64,000 bases of DNA, taken from assembly GCF_021353235.1 (NCBI RefSeq), contig NZ_JAJTWT010000011.1, forward strand, positions 124,001 to 188,000, read 5' to 3'. The translations under genes and the position numbers were made by a program. The stretch's first letter is position 1; each line of letters begins with the position of its first letter. Under the pieces are notes generated by a model. The model saw only the letters and a program-made list of their open reading frames with translations, searched no databases and was not told the origin of the DNA. The DNA comes from Pelomonas caseinilytica. GTDB taxonomy: Bacteria > Pseudomonadota > Gammaproteobacteria > Burkholderiales > Burkholderiaceae_C. Shown here piece by piece: positions 40,187 to 49,004 of the stretch.

Positions 40187-42277
40187 TCAAAAGCCCTGCT
40201 TGAACGTGAGCCGCACGGTGCGCGGCTCGGCGGGGTGGACGTGCCGGTCGGCCACCGGCGCGGCCTCGCCCGGCAGCTGCGACTCGTAGAAGTACTCGAT
40301 GTCGTTGACGCGGCGGTCCAGCAGGTTGAAGACGTCCAGCGTCAGCTCCGCCCGCGGCCACAGCCGGCGGCTGACGCGCAGATTGGTCGTCAGCGACGCG
40401 CGCGAACGCACGCTGTCGTCCTCGACCAACGCTCCTGAACCCAGGTAGCGCCACTGCAGGCTGGCCGACCAGGGCCCCAGGTCGCGCACCGTCAGGGCGA
40501 CGGAGGCGACCTTATCGACCGCGTTGGGAATTCGGTCGCCGGCCGCCGCAGCGTCGGCGAAGCGCGCATGCGTCCAGGCGAAGTCGGCATCCAGCAGCAG
40601 CCAGGGCGCCGGCACGTAGCGGTTGTTCCATTCGACGCCGCGGCGCCGGCTCGGGCGGTTGGCCTCGGTCGCACCGGCATCGCCCACGTAGACGAGCTCG
40701 GAGTCGAAGTCCAGCTTCCACAGCGCCAGCGAGCTTTGCAGGCCCGGCCACCATTCGGTGCGGGCGCCGACCTCCAGGCCGCGCGCCGCGACGAGGCCAG
40801 GCACCTTGGCCACCGGTTCACCGGTCTTCGGGTCCACCGTCGCCGTGGTGCCGCGGGCGTCGTTGCTGTGGAAGCCACGGCCCGCGTTGAAGAAGAACTC
40901 CGTCCGCGCCCAGGGGCCAGCAATGAGGGCGAGCTTGGGCGACACGAGGTGGGCGGACGCCGTTCCGGAGTTGGCGGCCTCGGTGAGGCTGTGGACGCGG
41001 AAGCGCCCCTGGTCGGCCCGCAAGCCGGCGATGGCGCGCAGCCAGGGCGTCAGCTCCACCGAGGTCTGGCCGTAGACGCCGGCCAGCGTCTCGCGCACCT
41101 CGTCGTCACGCGTGGTGGCGGTGACGCGGCGCTCGACGGTGTCGAACAGGCCCACGCGGATGCGGTCCTGGCGCATTTGCACGCCCACTTCCGACCGGGC
41201 GGACAGCGCGCCGAGGCGGTGCTCGACGGCGTGGCTGGCGTTCAGCCCGTAGACGTCGCGGCGGTCCTGCTGCGAGAACTGGTCGCCTTGCTGCGGGCGC
41301 TCCAGGGCGTAGGTGAAGTTGGAGAAGAGCCGGAGGCGGTAGTGGATGGCATAGACCGAGGCCCGCGTGGCCTGGCCGTCGGTGGCCCGGTGCCACTCGC
41401 CCGACAGGCTGGTGCGGCCGGTCTCGCCGCCATCGCTGGGGTCGATGGCGTCGAAGCGTCCGAAGGGCCGACCGGCATAGGTGCCGGCATCGACGAGGCG
41501 CTCGGGCACCTGGTCGGTCGAACGCCAGGAGGCGTCGTAGGCCATCAACGAGGCGCTCCAGCCCTCGGCCCGGCTGCCGCCCGAAAGCGTCGCCACGCCG
41601 TTGTTCTTGCGCAGGCGCTCGGGCAGCGTCCAGGGACCGTCGTTGTGCTGCACCTCCACGGCCCCCAGCAGCTTCAGCCCGCCGCCCAGCGCGGCCGAGC
41701 CGCCGCCGACGAAGCGCTGGAACTGCCGCTGGCCCAGGGTCAGCGCGGCGAAGTTCTCGTCCAGCGTGTGGCGGTAGGCGATGTCCGCGGAGCCCGCAGC
41801 GGAAAAGTCGCCGTTGCGGGCGAAATAGGGCCCCTTGCGGTATTCGATGTGGTCGACCAGCTCGGGGATGAGGAAGTTCAGGTCCGAGTAGCCCTGGCCA
41901 TGGCCGTGGCTGGGCATGTTGACCGGCAGGCCGTTGACCGTGGTGGCGAAGTCGGTGCCGTGGTCGAGGTTGAAGCCGCGCAGGAAATACTGGTTGGCCT
42001 TGCCGTCGCCGGAGTGCTGGGTGACGATGACGCCAGGCACGAACTCCAGCACCTCGCCGGGCCGCAGCGCCGGCCGGCTCTTGAGCAGCTCCGCGCGGAT
42101 GGTGCCTTCGGACGCGGCGTCAGTGCTGCCGACCGCGTTGTCGTAGTGGCGGCCGTTGACCTCCACCTTCTCCAGCACGGCCGGCTCGGCGCGGGCGGCC
42201 AGCGATGAGGCCGCCAGCGCGGCGGCAAGGAATCGGAGCGCCGTCCGCGGCATCGCTAGCAGGTCCATGCGGCGCAT
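40187..42277 (-). CDS. TonB-dependent outer-membrane receptor
   Basis: 696 residues. Signal peptide about 1-30 (TALRFLAAALAASSLAARA). Plug domain with VLEFVPGVIVTQHSGDGKANQYFLRGF (in part), TTVNGLPVNMPSHGHGQGYSD and VDHIEYRKGPYFARNGDFSAAG; 22-strand barrel follows and ends RTVRLTFKQGF with C-terminal Phe. Imports a metal chelate or other large ligand at the expense of the proton motive force; the ligand cannot be inferred and no transport partner is near. ATG 42277 has AGGG upstream; ATGs at 42268 and 42250 are alternatives. No riboswitch seen in the 103-base gap above it. Confidence 0.92.
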   Translation of the reverse strand: MRRMDLLAMPRTALRFLAAALAASSLAARAEPAVLEKVEVNGRHYDNAVGSTDAASEGTIRAELLKSRPALRPGEVLEFVPGVIVTQHSGDGKANQYFLRGFNLDHGTDFATTVNGLPVNMPSHGHGQGYSDLNFLIPELVDHIEYRKGPYFARNGDFSAAGSADIAYRHTLDENFAALTLGQRQFQRFVGGGSAALGGGLKLLGAVEVQHNDGPWTLPERLRKNNGVATLSGGSRAEGWSASLMAYDASWRSTDQVPERLVDAGTYAGRPFGRFDAIDPSDGGETGRTSLSGEWHRATDGQATRASVYAIHYRLRLFSNFTYALERPQQGDQFSQQDRRDVYGLNASHAVEHRLGALSARSEVGVQMRQDRIRVGLFDTVERRVTATTRDDEVRETLAGVYGQTSVELTPWLRAIAGLRADQGRFRVHSLTEAANSGTASAHLVSPKLALIAGPWARTEFFFNAGRGFHSNDARGTTATVDPKTGEPVAKVPGLVAARGLEVGARTEWWPGLQSSLALWKLDFDSELVYVGDAGATEANRPSRRRGVEWNNRYVPAPWLLLDADFAWTHARFADAAAAGDRIPNAVDKVASVALTVRDLGPWSASLQWRYLGSGALVEDDSVRSRASLTTNLRVSRRLWPRAELTLDVFNLLDRRVNDIEYFYESQLPGEAAPVADRHVHPAEPRTVRLTFKQGF

Positions 42278-42380
42278 CGTCCCTGGAAACGGTGGCCTGC
42301 GTATGAAATTCCGAACGTCGTTCCTGCGCGGCGCCGACCGGCGCAGGCGGCGTCGCGGGCGGCGATTCCGGCCCTTGGCC

Positions 42381-42845
42381 TCACCAGCGCGAGAAAGGCT
42401 TCACCGCCAGGTTGGCATTGACGTAGCGGGCGTCGCCGGTGACCTCCTCGCCCAGCCAGGCCGGCCGCGCGAAGGCCTGGGCCTCGGACCGCAGTTCGAT
42501 CTCGGCGACGACGAGGCCGGCGTTGGCGCCGAGGAACTCGTCGACCTCCCAGACGTCGCCCTCGTGCTCGCAGAGGTGGCGGATCTTGTCCACCACCGGC
42601 CCGTCGCTCATCGCGAGGAGCTCGCGGGCCTCGGCGGCGGGCACCTCGTACTCGAACTCGGCGCGCGTGGCGCCGCGGGTGGCGCCCTTGATGGTGAGGA
42701 AGCCCCGTTCGCCGGCCAGGCGGACCCGTACCGTGCGTGCGGGGTCGCGGTTCAGGTAGCCCTGGACGAAGCGCGTCTGGCGCTCGGCCGGCTGGCGCCA
42801 GCCCTCGCCCACGACGAGGAATTTGCGTTCGATCTCCAGGCCCAT
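42381..42845 (-). CDS. CYTH-domain triphosphatase-like protein
   Basis: 154 residues. Starts MGLEIERKFLVV, the ExExK metal-binding signature. Further charged strands (RTVRVRLAGERGFLTIKG, FEYEVPAAEARELL, VWEVDEFLGANAGLVVAEIEL) line the tunnel fold. Members hydrolyse tripolyphosphate or related triphosphates. Exact substrate is unknown. Single gene on this strand ahead of the TonB receptor. Confidence 0.93.
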   Translation of the reverse strand: MGLEIERKFLVVGEGWRQPAERQTRFVQGYLNRDPARTVRVRLAGERGFLTIKGATRGATRAEFEYEVPAAEARELLAMSDGPVVDKIRHLCEHEGDVWEVDEFLGANAGLVVAEIELRSEAQAFARPAWLGEEVTGDARYVNANLAVKPFSRW

Positions 42846-42906
42846 CCGCTGCCCTCCATGCCATCGGGGCAGGCAGTGTGCCTCATCGGCGCGGGCCTGG
42901 CCCGGC

Positions 42907-43953
42907 TCAGGGCGCGGTGGCGAAGGACCAGGTCAGGTGCATGGGCTGCGAGGCCACCAGGCCGTCCAGCTCGACGCGGTAGGTGGTGCCGGGGGCCAGG
43001 GGCGCCTCGGGCACGAGGGCGGCCTCGCCGCGGCCCATCAGCAGGTTGCGGTCGTTGGCCGCCGTCACCAGCGTGGCCTGCACCGGCGTGCCCGTGGCGG
43101 CATCGGCCATGACGAAGCGGCTGATCTGGACCTCGTCCCCTGCATGCAGGGACACCGGAAAACCTTCGGTCACGCCATCGGGCAGCGGCTTGAGGTTGGA
43201 GGCGCGCATCTGCACCGGCAGCCCGGTGGCGCCATCGCGCGGCCACACGACCCAGACGCCGCTGCCCGCGCCGGCCGAGCCGGCCGTGAGCGCGGTGTCC
43301 ACCACCATGGCGCGGCGCGGCCCGTCGGGCAGGGCCGAAAAGCCGATGCCCAGCTGCTGGGTGTGCGGGTCCAGCAGCAGCAGGCGCCCGTAGAGGTTGT
43401 TGAGCAGATCATTGACCATGTCCCAGGACGCCGGGTCGCCGGAGCCGGACATCACATAGGACAGCACGCTCTCGCTGCGGGAGCGCGCACCCGAGACGTC
43501 GACCGTCGCGACGCCGGCCGACGCCAGGCGGGCGGCGTAGTCCGCACCGGTGTAGCAGGGCTGGCCAGGGATCTCCTCGGAGCCGCCGCTGCCGTTGGCC
43601 GCCACGTACTGGGCATGCGCCTGGGCGGTGCCGTCCAGCGCAGACATGCGGACGAAACCTGGCAGTCCCGCCGCGGTGCGCACGACGTTCAACAGCGAGA
43701 AAGCGCTGGCGCGGACCGTGGGCGAGTCGCCCGCCGCGCAGCCGACCTGGCCGGTCGGCGAAGACGGCGCGGGCGCGGGCGTTCCCGGCGTGCCGGAAGC
43801 CGGCGGCGTGGGAGCGGGTGTGTCGACGGGCGTCGTCGTGCCCGAGGGCGCCGCGGAAGTCGGCGAGCCACCTCCTCCGCCTCCGCCGCAGCCAGCCATC
43901 ACGAGAGTCAGCAGCAGCGCAGCCGCTGCGGGCTTGCGGTGAACAGGGCTCAT
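42907..43953 (-). CDS. CAP/SCP-domain lipoprotein
   Basis: 348 residues from ATG 43953, with TGGGAAG upstream (a TTG at 43965 is an alternative). Lipobox LVMAGC at about residues 17-22 followed by a run of glycines, then a Pro/Thr/Ala stalk to about residue 65. The CAP-like domain follows (SAFSLLNVVRTAAGLPGFV, AQAHAQYVAANG with the His), as in SCP-family extracellular proteins. The C-terminal 100 residues form a beta domain (LHAGDEVQISRFVMADAATG). Probably anchored to the outer membrane. Function unknown. Confidence 0.8.
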   Translation of the reverse strand: MSPVHRKPAAAALLLTLVMAGCGGGGGGGSPTSAAPSGTTTPVDTPAPTPPASGTPGTPAPAPSSPTGQVGCAAGDSPTVRASAFSLLNVVRTAAGLPGFVRMSALDGTAQAHAQYVAANGSGGSEEIPGQPCYTGADYAARLASAGVATVDVSGARSRSESVLSYVMSGSGDPASWDMVNDLLNNLYGRLLLLDPHTQQLGIGFSALPDGPRRAMVVDTALTAGSAGAGSGVWVVWPRDGATGLPVQMRASNLKPLPDGVTEGFPVSLHAGDEVQISRFVMADAATGTPVQATLVTAANDRNLLMGRGEAALVPEAPLAPGTTYRVELDGLVASQPMHLTWSFATAP

Positions 43954-44110
43954 GAAGCTTCCCAACCGGCGGGCCTGCCGCCTCGAATGACACCGGTCTG
44001 AGCGCCGGCGGATGCCATTTGATGGGCTAGTTAGGCGGCGGTCCGTCGGCGGAGGTGGAATCCGCTTGTAGGACGGCAGGCGAGGCCGTGTCGGACAGTC
44101 CTGGAACGGC

Positions 44111-44692
44111 TCAGAACAGCGGTTGCTGGTCGCCGGCCAGCTGGCCGGTGGCGCGCGCCTCGATGAGCAGCAGGCGGCGCTTGGTCTCGATGCCGCCGGG
44201 CGCAGAGAAGCCGGTGGGCTCGCCGCCGGCGCCCATGACGCGGTGGCAGGGGACGATGGGCGGGAATGGGTTGTCGCCTTCGGCCCGGCCGACCGCCCGC
44301 GCCGCGCCGGGCTGGCCCAGGGCGGCGGCGATCTCGCCGTAGGTGCGCGTCTGGCCGGGCGGGATGGCGCGGGTCAAGGCATGCACCTGGCGCCGGAACT
44401 CCGGGATGCCCCGCTCGTCCAGCACCACATGGCTCAGGTCTCGCGCCTCGCCGGCCAGCAGCGCGCGTATGCCCTCGACGGCGTCGGCGATGTGAGCCGG
44501 CAGCTCGACCGTGGGCCGGGCGGTCGGGTGCCGCCGCGCCAGCCGCGCCGGGCTGGCGTCCGGCAGCAGGGAGGCGACGATGCCGCGCTCGCTCCAGACC
44601 AGGCCGCAACGCCCCAGCGCCGTGTCGAAGCCATGGCTCCACAGCGGCTCGCCGGGCGGCAGGCGCGGCTCGGTGTCGGCGGGCTCGTCCAT
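44111..44692 (-). CDS. ogt: Methylated-DNA--protein-cysteine methyltransferase
   Basis: 193 residues. Repairs O6-methylguanine by irreversible transfer to its own Cys. The active-site motif is IVPCHRVMGAGG; the helix-turn-helix segment contains FRRQVHALTRAIPPGQTRTYGEIAAALGQPGAARAVG (shown in two overlapping parts: FRRQVHALTRAIPPG and RTYGEIAAALGQP). Length is slightly more than E. coli Ogt. Fourteen bases downstream of dusA on the same strand, reading left. Confidence 0.94.
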   Translation of the reverse strand: MDEPADTEPRLPPGEPLWSHGFDTALGRCGLVWSERGIVASLLPDASPARLARRHPTARPTVELPAHIADAVEGIRALLAGEARDLSHVVLDERGIPEFRRQVHALTRAIPPGQTRTYGEIAAALGQPGAARAVGRAEGDNPFPPIVPCHRVMGAGGEPTGFSAPGGIETKRRLLLIEARATGQLAGDQQPLF

Positions 44693-44705
44693 GCCTGGAA
44701 ACCTC

Positions 44706-45731
44706 TCAGGCGGCGACCGCCAAACCCGACAGTCGGGCGGCAGTGGCGCGCTCGGCCACCTCGCGCGGCGGCAGCGTCTTCAGGCGGTGGTCGCTCCACA
44801 CCTGGCGCCAGCGTCGGGCACCGGGGGTGCCGTTCCACAGGCCCAGGGCATGGCGCATGGCGTAGGCCCAGCCCTGCCCGGCCACGTGGAGGCGGTCCAG
44901 GTAGGCCAGCCATGCCTGCTCGACCTGCTCGCGGCTCTCGGCGGGGTCGGGCTGGCCGAAGAAGCGGGAGTCCCAGCGGGCCATGCTCCAAGGCTCATGA
45001 TAGGCCTCGCGGCCCACCATGACGCCATCGACGACGGCAAGCTGGGCGGCGATCTCGTCGGCCGTCTTCAAACCGCCGTTGACGGCGATGGTCAGGTGCG
45101 GGAAGTCGCGCTTGAGCTGAGCCACCAGCTCGTACCGCAGCGGCGGGATCTCGCGGTTCTCTTTGGGCGACAACCCCTGCAGCCAGGCATTGCGGGCATG
45201 GACGATGAAGACCTCGCAGCCCGCCGCCGCCACCGTACCGACGAAGTCGCGCACGAAGGCGTAGCTCTCGATCCTGTCGATGCCGATGCGGTGCTTGACG
45301 GTCACGGGCAGCGTGGTGGCCTCGCGCATGGCCCTGACGCAGTCGGCCACCAGCTGCGGCTCGGCCATCAGGCAGGCCCCGAAGGCGCCGCGCTGCACCC
45401 GCTCACTGGGGCAGCCGCAGTTCAGGTTGACCTCGTCGTAGCCCCAACGCTCGGCCAGCCGCGCGCAGGCCGCCAGGTCCTCGGGCTCGCTGCCGCCGAG
45501 CTGCAGGGCCACGGGGTGCTCCTCCGCGTTGAAGTCGAGGTGGCGGCCCTGGTCGCCATGCAGCAGGGCGCCGGTCGTCACCATCTCGGTGTAGAGCAGC
45601 GTGCCGCGGGTGATGAGGCGGTGCAGGTAGCGGCAGTGGCGGTCCGTCCAGTCCATCATGGGCGCGACGGACAGGCGCCAGGGGGAGAAGCCGGCGCCCG
45701 GTGTTTGCTGTCGTTCTGTCTCGAAATCCAT
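44706..45731 (-). CDS. dusA: tRNA-dihydrouridine synthase A
   Basis: 341 residues. FMN enzyme that reduces uridines 20/20a of tRNA. TIM-barrel motifs: SVAPMMDWTDRHCRYLHRL, ALQLGGSEP, NLNCGCPSERVQRGAFGACLM (catalytic Cys in the RGxFGAC part), VKHRIGID, FIVHARNAWLQGLSPKENR, AVNGGL and GVMVGREAYHEPW. ATG 45731 begins just before the conserved core; the longer frame upstream is not conserved. Divergent from the isochorismatase-like gene. Confidence 0.96.
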   Translation of the reverse strand: MDFETERQQTPGAGFSPWRLSVAPMMDWTDRHCRYLHRLITRGTLLYTEMVTTGALLHGDQGRHLDFNAEEHPVALQLGGSEPEDLAACARLAERWGYDEVNLNCGCPSERVQRGAFGACLMAEPQLVADCVRAMREATTLPVTVKHRIGIDRIESYAFVRDFVGTVAAAGCEVFIVHARNAWLQGLSPKENREIPPLRYELVAQLKRDFPHLTIAVNGGLKTADEIAAQLAVVDGVMVGREAYHEPWSMARWDSRFFGQPDPAESREQVEQAWLAYLDRLHVAGQGWAYAMRHALGLWNGTPGARRWRQVWSDHRLKTLPPREVAERATAARLSGLAVAA

Positions 45732-45832
45732 CCGGCGTCCATCACCACTGCTTGGCCCCGAATTGTGCCCGCAGGCCCGCGGGAGCCGGATTTGCCGGGG
45801 CACCAAACCCCAGGATCGACCGGAGGTTTTGC

Positions 45833-46447
45833 ATGGCGAAGGCCCAAGGCGAGGTCGTGAAGCAGGAGGATCTGCCCAAGTCCAGGCGGGTGCTGCTCAT
45901 GGTGGATTTCATCAACCCGCTGCAGTTCGTCGGCGCCGAGGACCTGGCGCCAGCGGCGCTGGAGGCCGCCCGGGCGACGGCGGCGCTGAAGAAGCGCCTG
46001 CAGGCCGACGGCGTGCGCGCCCTCTACGTCAACGACAACTTCGGCCAGTGGCGGTCGGACTTCCGCACCCTGGTCTCGCATTGCCGGCGCCGCGGCGGCC
46101 CGGCCTCGCGCCTGGTACGCGAGCTGGCCCCGGGCGGGGACGACCTGATGGTGCTCAAGCCGCGCCACTCGGGCTTCCACGCCACGCCGCTGGAGCTGCT
46201 GCTGGACCAGCTCGGCACGCGTGAACTGGTCATCACGGGCCTTGCCACCGACTATTGCGTCATGTGCACCGCCATGGACGCCTATGTGCGCGGCTACAAA
46301 CTCTGGGTGCCGGCCGACTGCACGGCAGCGGAGTCACCGCAGATGCACGCCCAGGCCCTGGACTGGATGCGCCAGGCGCTGAAGGCCGACGTGCGGCCCT
46401 CGTCGAGCGCCGCGAGTCGCAAGCCGGGCCGAAGGGAGCACTCGTGA
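45833..46447 (+). CDS. Isochorismatase-family cysteine hydrolase
   Basis: 204 residues. CGGAGG lies seven bases before the ATG. Alpha/beta fold with the Asp in LLMVDFINPLQF, the Lys in MVLKPRHSGFHATPL, and the nucleophile Cys in ITGLATDYCVMCTAMDAYVRGY (ATDYCVMCTA), the Asp-Lys-Cys triad of nicotinamidase/isochorismatase-like enzymes. Substrate unclear. Coupled to the phosphatase gene by a GTGA overlap. Confidence 0.9.
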   Translation: MAKAQGEVVKQEDLPKSRRVLLMVDFINPLQFVGAEDLAPAALEAARATAALKKRLQADGVRALYVNDNFGQWRSDFRTLVSHCRRRGGPASRLVRELAPGGDDLMVLKPRHSGFHATPLELLLDQLGTRELVITGLATDYCVMCTAMDAYVRGYKLWVPADCTAAESPQMHAQALDWMRQALKADVRPSSSAASRKPGRREHS

Positions 46448-46989
46448 GCGCGCGACGCATCGTCCTCATCCGGCACGCCGAGAAGCCCAGCGGTGACGGG
46501 CGCATCGTCGGGGTGGCCCCGGGCGGGCACGAGGACGAGCATGAGCTGAGCGTGCGCGGCTGGCAGCGGGCCGGGGCGCTGGCGCGCTTCTTCGCGCCCG
46601 GCGGCGGCGACCTGGGCGTGCCGGACGCGCTGTTCGCCGCCGGCCCCTCGGCGCAGCGGCCGAGCCGCCGGCCGCTGAGCACGCTGATGCCGCTGGCGGC
46701 GCGGCTGCAAAGGCCGCTGGACTGCCGCTTCGGCAAGGGCGAGGAGCTGGCGCTGGCCGATGCCGCCTCGCGGCAGGAAGGCCTGGTGCTGGTGTCCTGG
46801 GACCACCGCGGCCTGGGCCGCATCGCCCAGGCCCTGGCGAAAGGGCCGCAGGGGGCGCCGGCGGACTGGTCGGACGACTGCTTCGACCGCTTCTGGATCT
46901 TTACCCGCCGGGACGATGGAGGCTGGGATTTCGAGTCGCGCGGCCAGCGGCTGCTGGAGGGCGACCTGCCCCACCCTGCTTCGCCCTAG
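46444..46989 (+). CDS. Histidine phosphatase superfamily protein
   Basis: 181 residues from a GTG start overlapping the upstream stop. IVLIRHAEKPSGDG gives the phospho-His motif (RHAEKP, as in the branch that replaces RHG with RHA), and VLVSWDHRGLGRIAQAL supplies the second His. Small and cytoplasmic; a phosphoester substrate is not known. Its stop codon shares the CTAG 46986-46989 with the convergent acyltransferase stop. Confidence 0.85.
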   Translation: MSARRIVLIRHAEKPSGDGRIVGVAPGGHEDEHELSVRGWQRAGALARFFAPGGGDLGVPDALFAAGPSAQRPSRRPLSTLMPLAARLQRPLDCRFGKGEELALADAASRQEGLVLVSWDHRGLGRIAQALAKGPQGAPADWSDDCFDRFWIFTRRDDGGWDFESRGQRLLEGDLPHPASP

Positions 46990-49004
46990 CCTGCCGGCGC
47001 CCTGAAGCGCGCCGCTGCCGGACTCGCCCTCAGAAGATCCAGCAGCGGCGCCTGCAGTTGTGGCGCGAGGCTGCGTGCGAACTCTTCCGTCAGGTGGTTG
47101 CGGTCCTTGAACATCACCATGCCGTCGCGGGCCGTCCGGCAGACCGGCTCGCTGCAGATGGCGCTGGAGAGGTTGATGAAGCGCGCGTTGCGCTGCGCCA
47201 GCACGGCGGCCTCGGCCTCGGCCAGCGGTGCGATGCGCGCCTCTTCGTCGGCGGCACGGTAGGTGCAGGCACCGTCGGTCGACCAGGCCCGCCAGGCCGC
47301 CCGGGCATGACAACCCGGCACGTCGAAGCCCGGGAAGGGGATGTCCCTCACATAGCCCACCCGGGCGTCGAGGCGCTGCAGGCGCTCGACGCTGCGGTCC
47401 AGGCCGGCCTGCCAGCGGTCGGGGCGGATGTTGTAGCCCGAGGAACTGGCCATGACCACGACGTCCGGCTTCAGGCGCTCGATGCGCTGGAACATCTTCT
47501 CGCGCCAGATGCTGCACTCGCGGTAGTCGGCCAGGGTGGTGTAGACGGCGACCGGCACGTCGACCGAGGGACAGGCCGACTTGGTCAGCACGACGAGGCG
47601 GAACTGCTGCTGCCGCGCCAACTGCTCGAAGGGCACGAACCACTGCGAGGCATGCGAGTCGCCGAAGAGCACCACCGTCGCCTTGGGCTCGGCTGGGCCG
47701 AATTCACAGGGCGGCTGGTCGACGGCGTCGGCGAGGGTGAGGCAACCGGAGGCTTCGGTCGCGTCCCAGCGCGCCGCGCGCTGGAAGCGCTCCTGCTCGG
47801 GGCCGACATGGATGAAGCCGCGGCTGAACTGGGCCGCGGCGGCCACGGCCACACACAAGGCCAGGCCAGCGAAGACCACCTGCCGCGAGGGGCGCCCCGG
47901 GAAGAGCGAATGCATGAAGGGCTGCTCGACGAAGCGGTAGGACAAGGCGCCCAGGCCGATGGAGAGCAGGATGAGGCAGACGGTCAGCCAGGCATCGGGC
48001 CGAGGTACGACGAGGGCCGCGCCGATCAGCACCGGCCAATGCCACAGGTAGACGGAGTAGGAGCAGTCGCCCAGCCGACGGATGGGCCAGGACTGCAGCA
48101 GCCGGCCCACGGCCGACTGTCCGCCGTGCTGCACGACCACCAGCAGCAAGGCGGCCGCGGCCACAGGCAGCCCCGCCCAGAAGCCGGGAAAGCGCATGCG
48201 GCCGTCGAACAGCAGAGACACGGCGACGAGGATGCCGAAGGCCGCCCAGCCCATGGCGGCCACCGTGCGCGGGCTCCAGCGCGTGGCCAGCCCTGGCCAG
48301 ACGGCAACCGCCATGCCGGCGCCGAACTCCCAGATGCGAAACGGCGTGAGGAAGAAGGCGTATTTGAAATTGACCAGCGAGACCACGCCGCAGGCGACGA
48401 AGCTCAAGCCGCCGAGGACGACGACGAGCACACCCGTGACCCGACGCGGCGTGGCACGGGCGAACCGCACGGCGAGCAGCATCAGCACCGGCCAGAACAG
48501 GTAGAACTGCTCCTCCACGGCGAGGGACCAGAGGTGCAGCGCGGGGTTGGCCTCGGTGTGGCCGCCGAAATAGTCGGTCGGACGGCTGGCGAACCAGAGG
48601 TTGGCGGCATACAGGGCGGCCGCCCGGGCGGAGGACAGCAATTCGTCCTGCTCCTGGGGCGCGTAGAGCAGGCGGATGCCCACGACGGTGACTGCCAGCA
48701 CCAGGGCCGCCGCCGGCAGCAGGCGCCGCACCCGCCGGGCGTAGAAGGCCCACAGGTCGATGCCGCCGCTGCGCTCGTGCTCACGCAGCAGCAGGCCGCC
48801 GATCAGGTAGCCCGAGATGACGAAGAAGATGTCGACGCCGACGAAGCCGCCGTGGAAGCCGGCCACCTCCGCGTGGTTGAGCAGCACCAGCAGGATGGCC
48901 AGGCCGCGCATGCCTTGCAGGCCCGGGTTGAAGCCGCGGGCCAGGGTGCCCGCCACGCCGGCCCCGGCCGCCTGCGAGACGGAGGCCGGAACGACCGAAT
49001 TCAT
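46986..49004 (-). CDS. OafA-type acyltransferase with C-terminal SGNH domain
   Basis: 672 residues. Residues about 28-380 form the acyltransferase-3 membrane domain with ten or more helices: GMRGLAILLVLLNHAEVAGF, GFVGVDIFFVISGYL, HLWSLAVEEQFYLFWPVLML, and SYSVYLWHWPVL. An outer SGNH hydrolase-like domain follows, with VVLFGDSHASQWF (the Ser) and FKDRNHLTEEFA (Asp-His pair). Such proteins transfer acetyl groups across the inner membrane to O-antigen, capsule or peptidoglycan sugars. The glycan target is unknown. Coupled to the HIBCH-like gene by ATGA. Confidence 0.92.
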   Translation of the reverse strand: MNSVVPASVSQAAGAGVAGTLARGFNPGLQGMRGLAILLVLLNHAEVAGFHGGFVGVDIFFVISGYLIGGLLLREHERSGGIDLWAFYARRVRRLLPAAALVLAVTVVGIRLLYAPQEQDELLSSARAAALYAANLWFASRPTDYFGGHTEANPALHLWSLAVEEQFYLFWPVLMLLAVRFARATPRRVTGVLVVVLGGLSFVACGVVSLVNFKYAFFLTPFRIWEFGAGMAVAVWPGLATRWSPRTVAAMGWAAFGILVAVSLLFDGRMRFPGFWAGLPVAAAALLLVVVQHGGQSAVGRLLQSWPIRRLGDCSYSVYLWHWPVLIGAALVVPRPDAWLTVCLILLSIGLGALSYRFVEQPFMHSLFPGRPSRQVVFAGLALCVAVAAAAQFSRGFIHVGPEQERFQRAARWDATEASGCLTLADAVDQPPCEFGPAEPKATVVLFGDSHASQWFVPFEQLARQQQFRLVVLTKSACPSVDVPVAVYTTLADYRECSIWREKMFQRIERLKPDVVVMASSSGYNIRPDRWQAGLDRSVERLQRLDARVGYVRDIPFPGFDVPGCHARAAWRAWSTDGACTYRAADEEARIAPLAEAEAAVLAQRNARFINLSSAICSEPVCRTARDGMVMFKDRNHLTEEFARSLAPQLQAPLLDLLRASPAAARFRAPAG

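Noticed and set aside
42278-42380. Cobalamin or other riboswitch ahead of the TonB receptor
   Set aside because: The gap is only 103 bases and shows no conserved riboswitch boxes.
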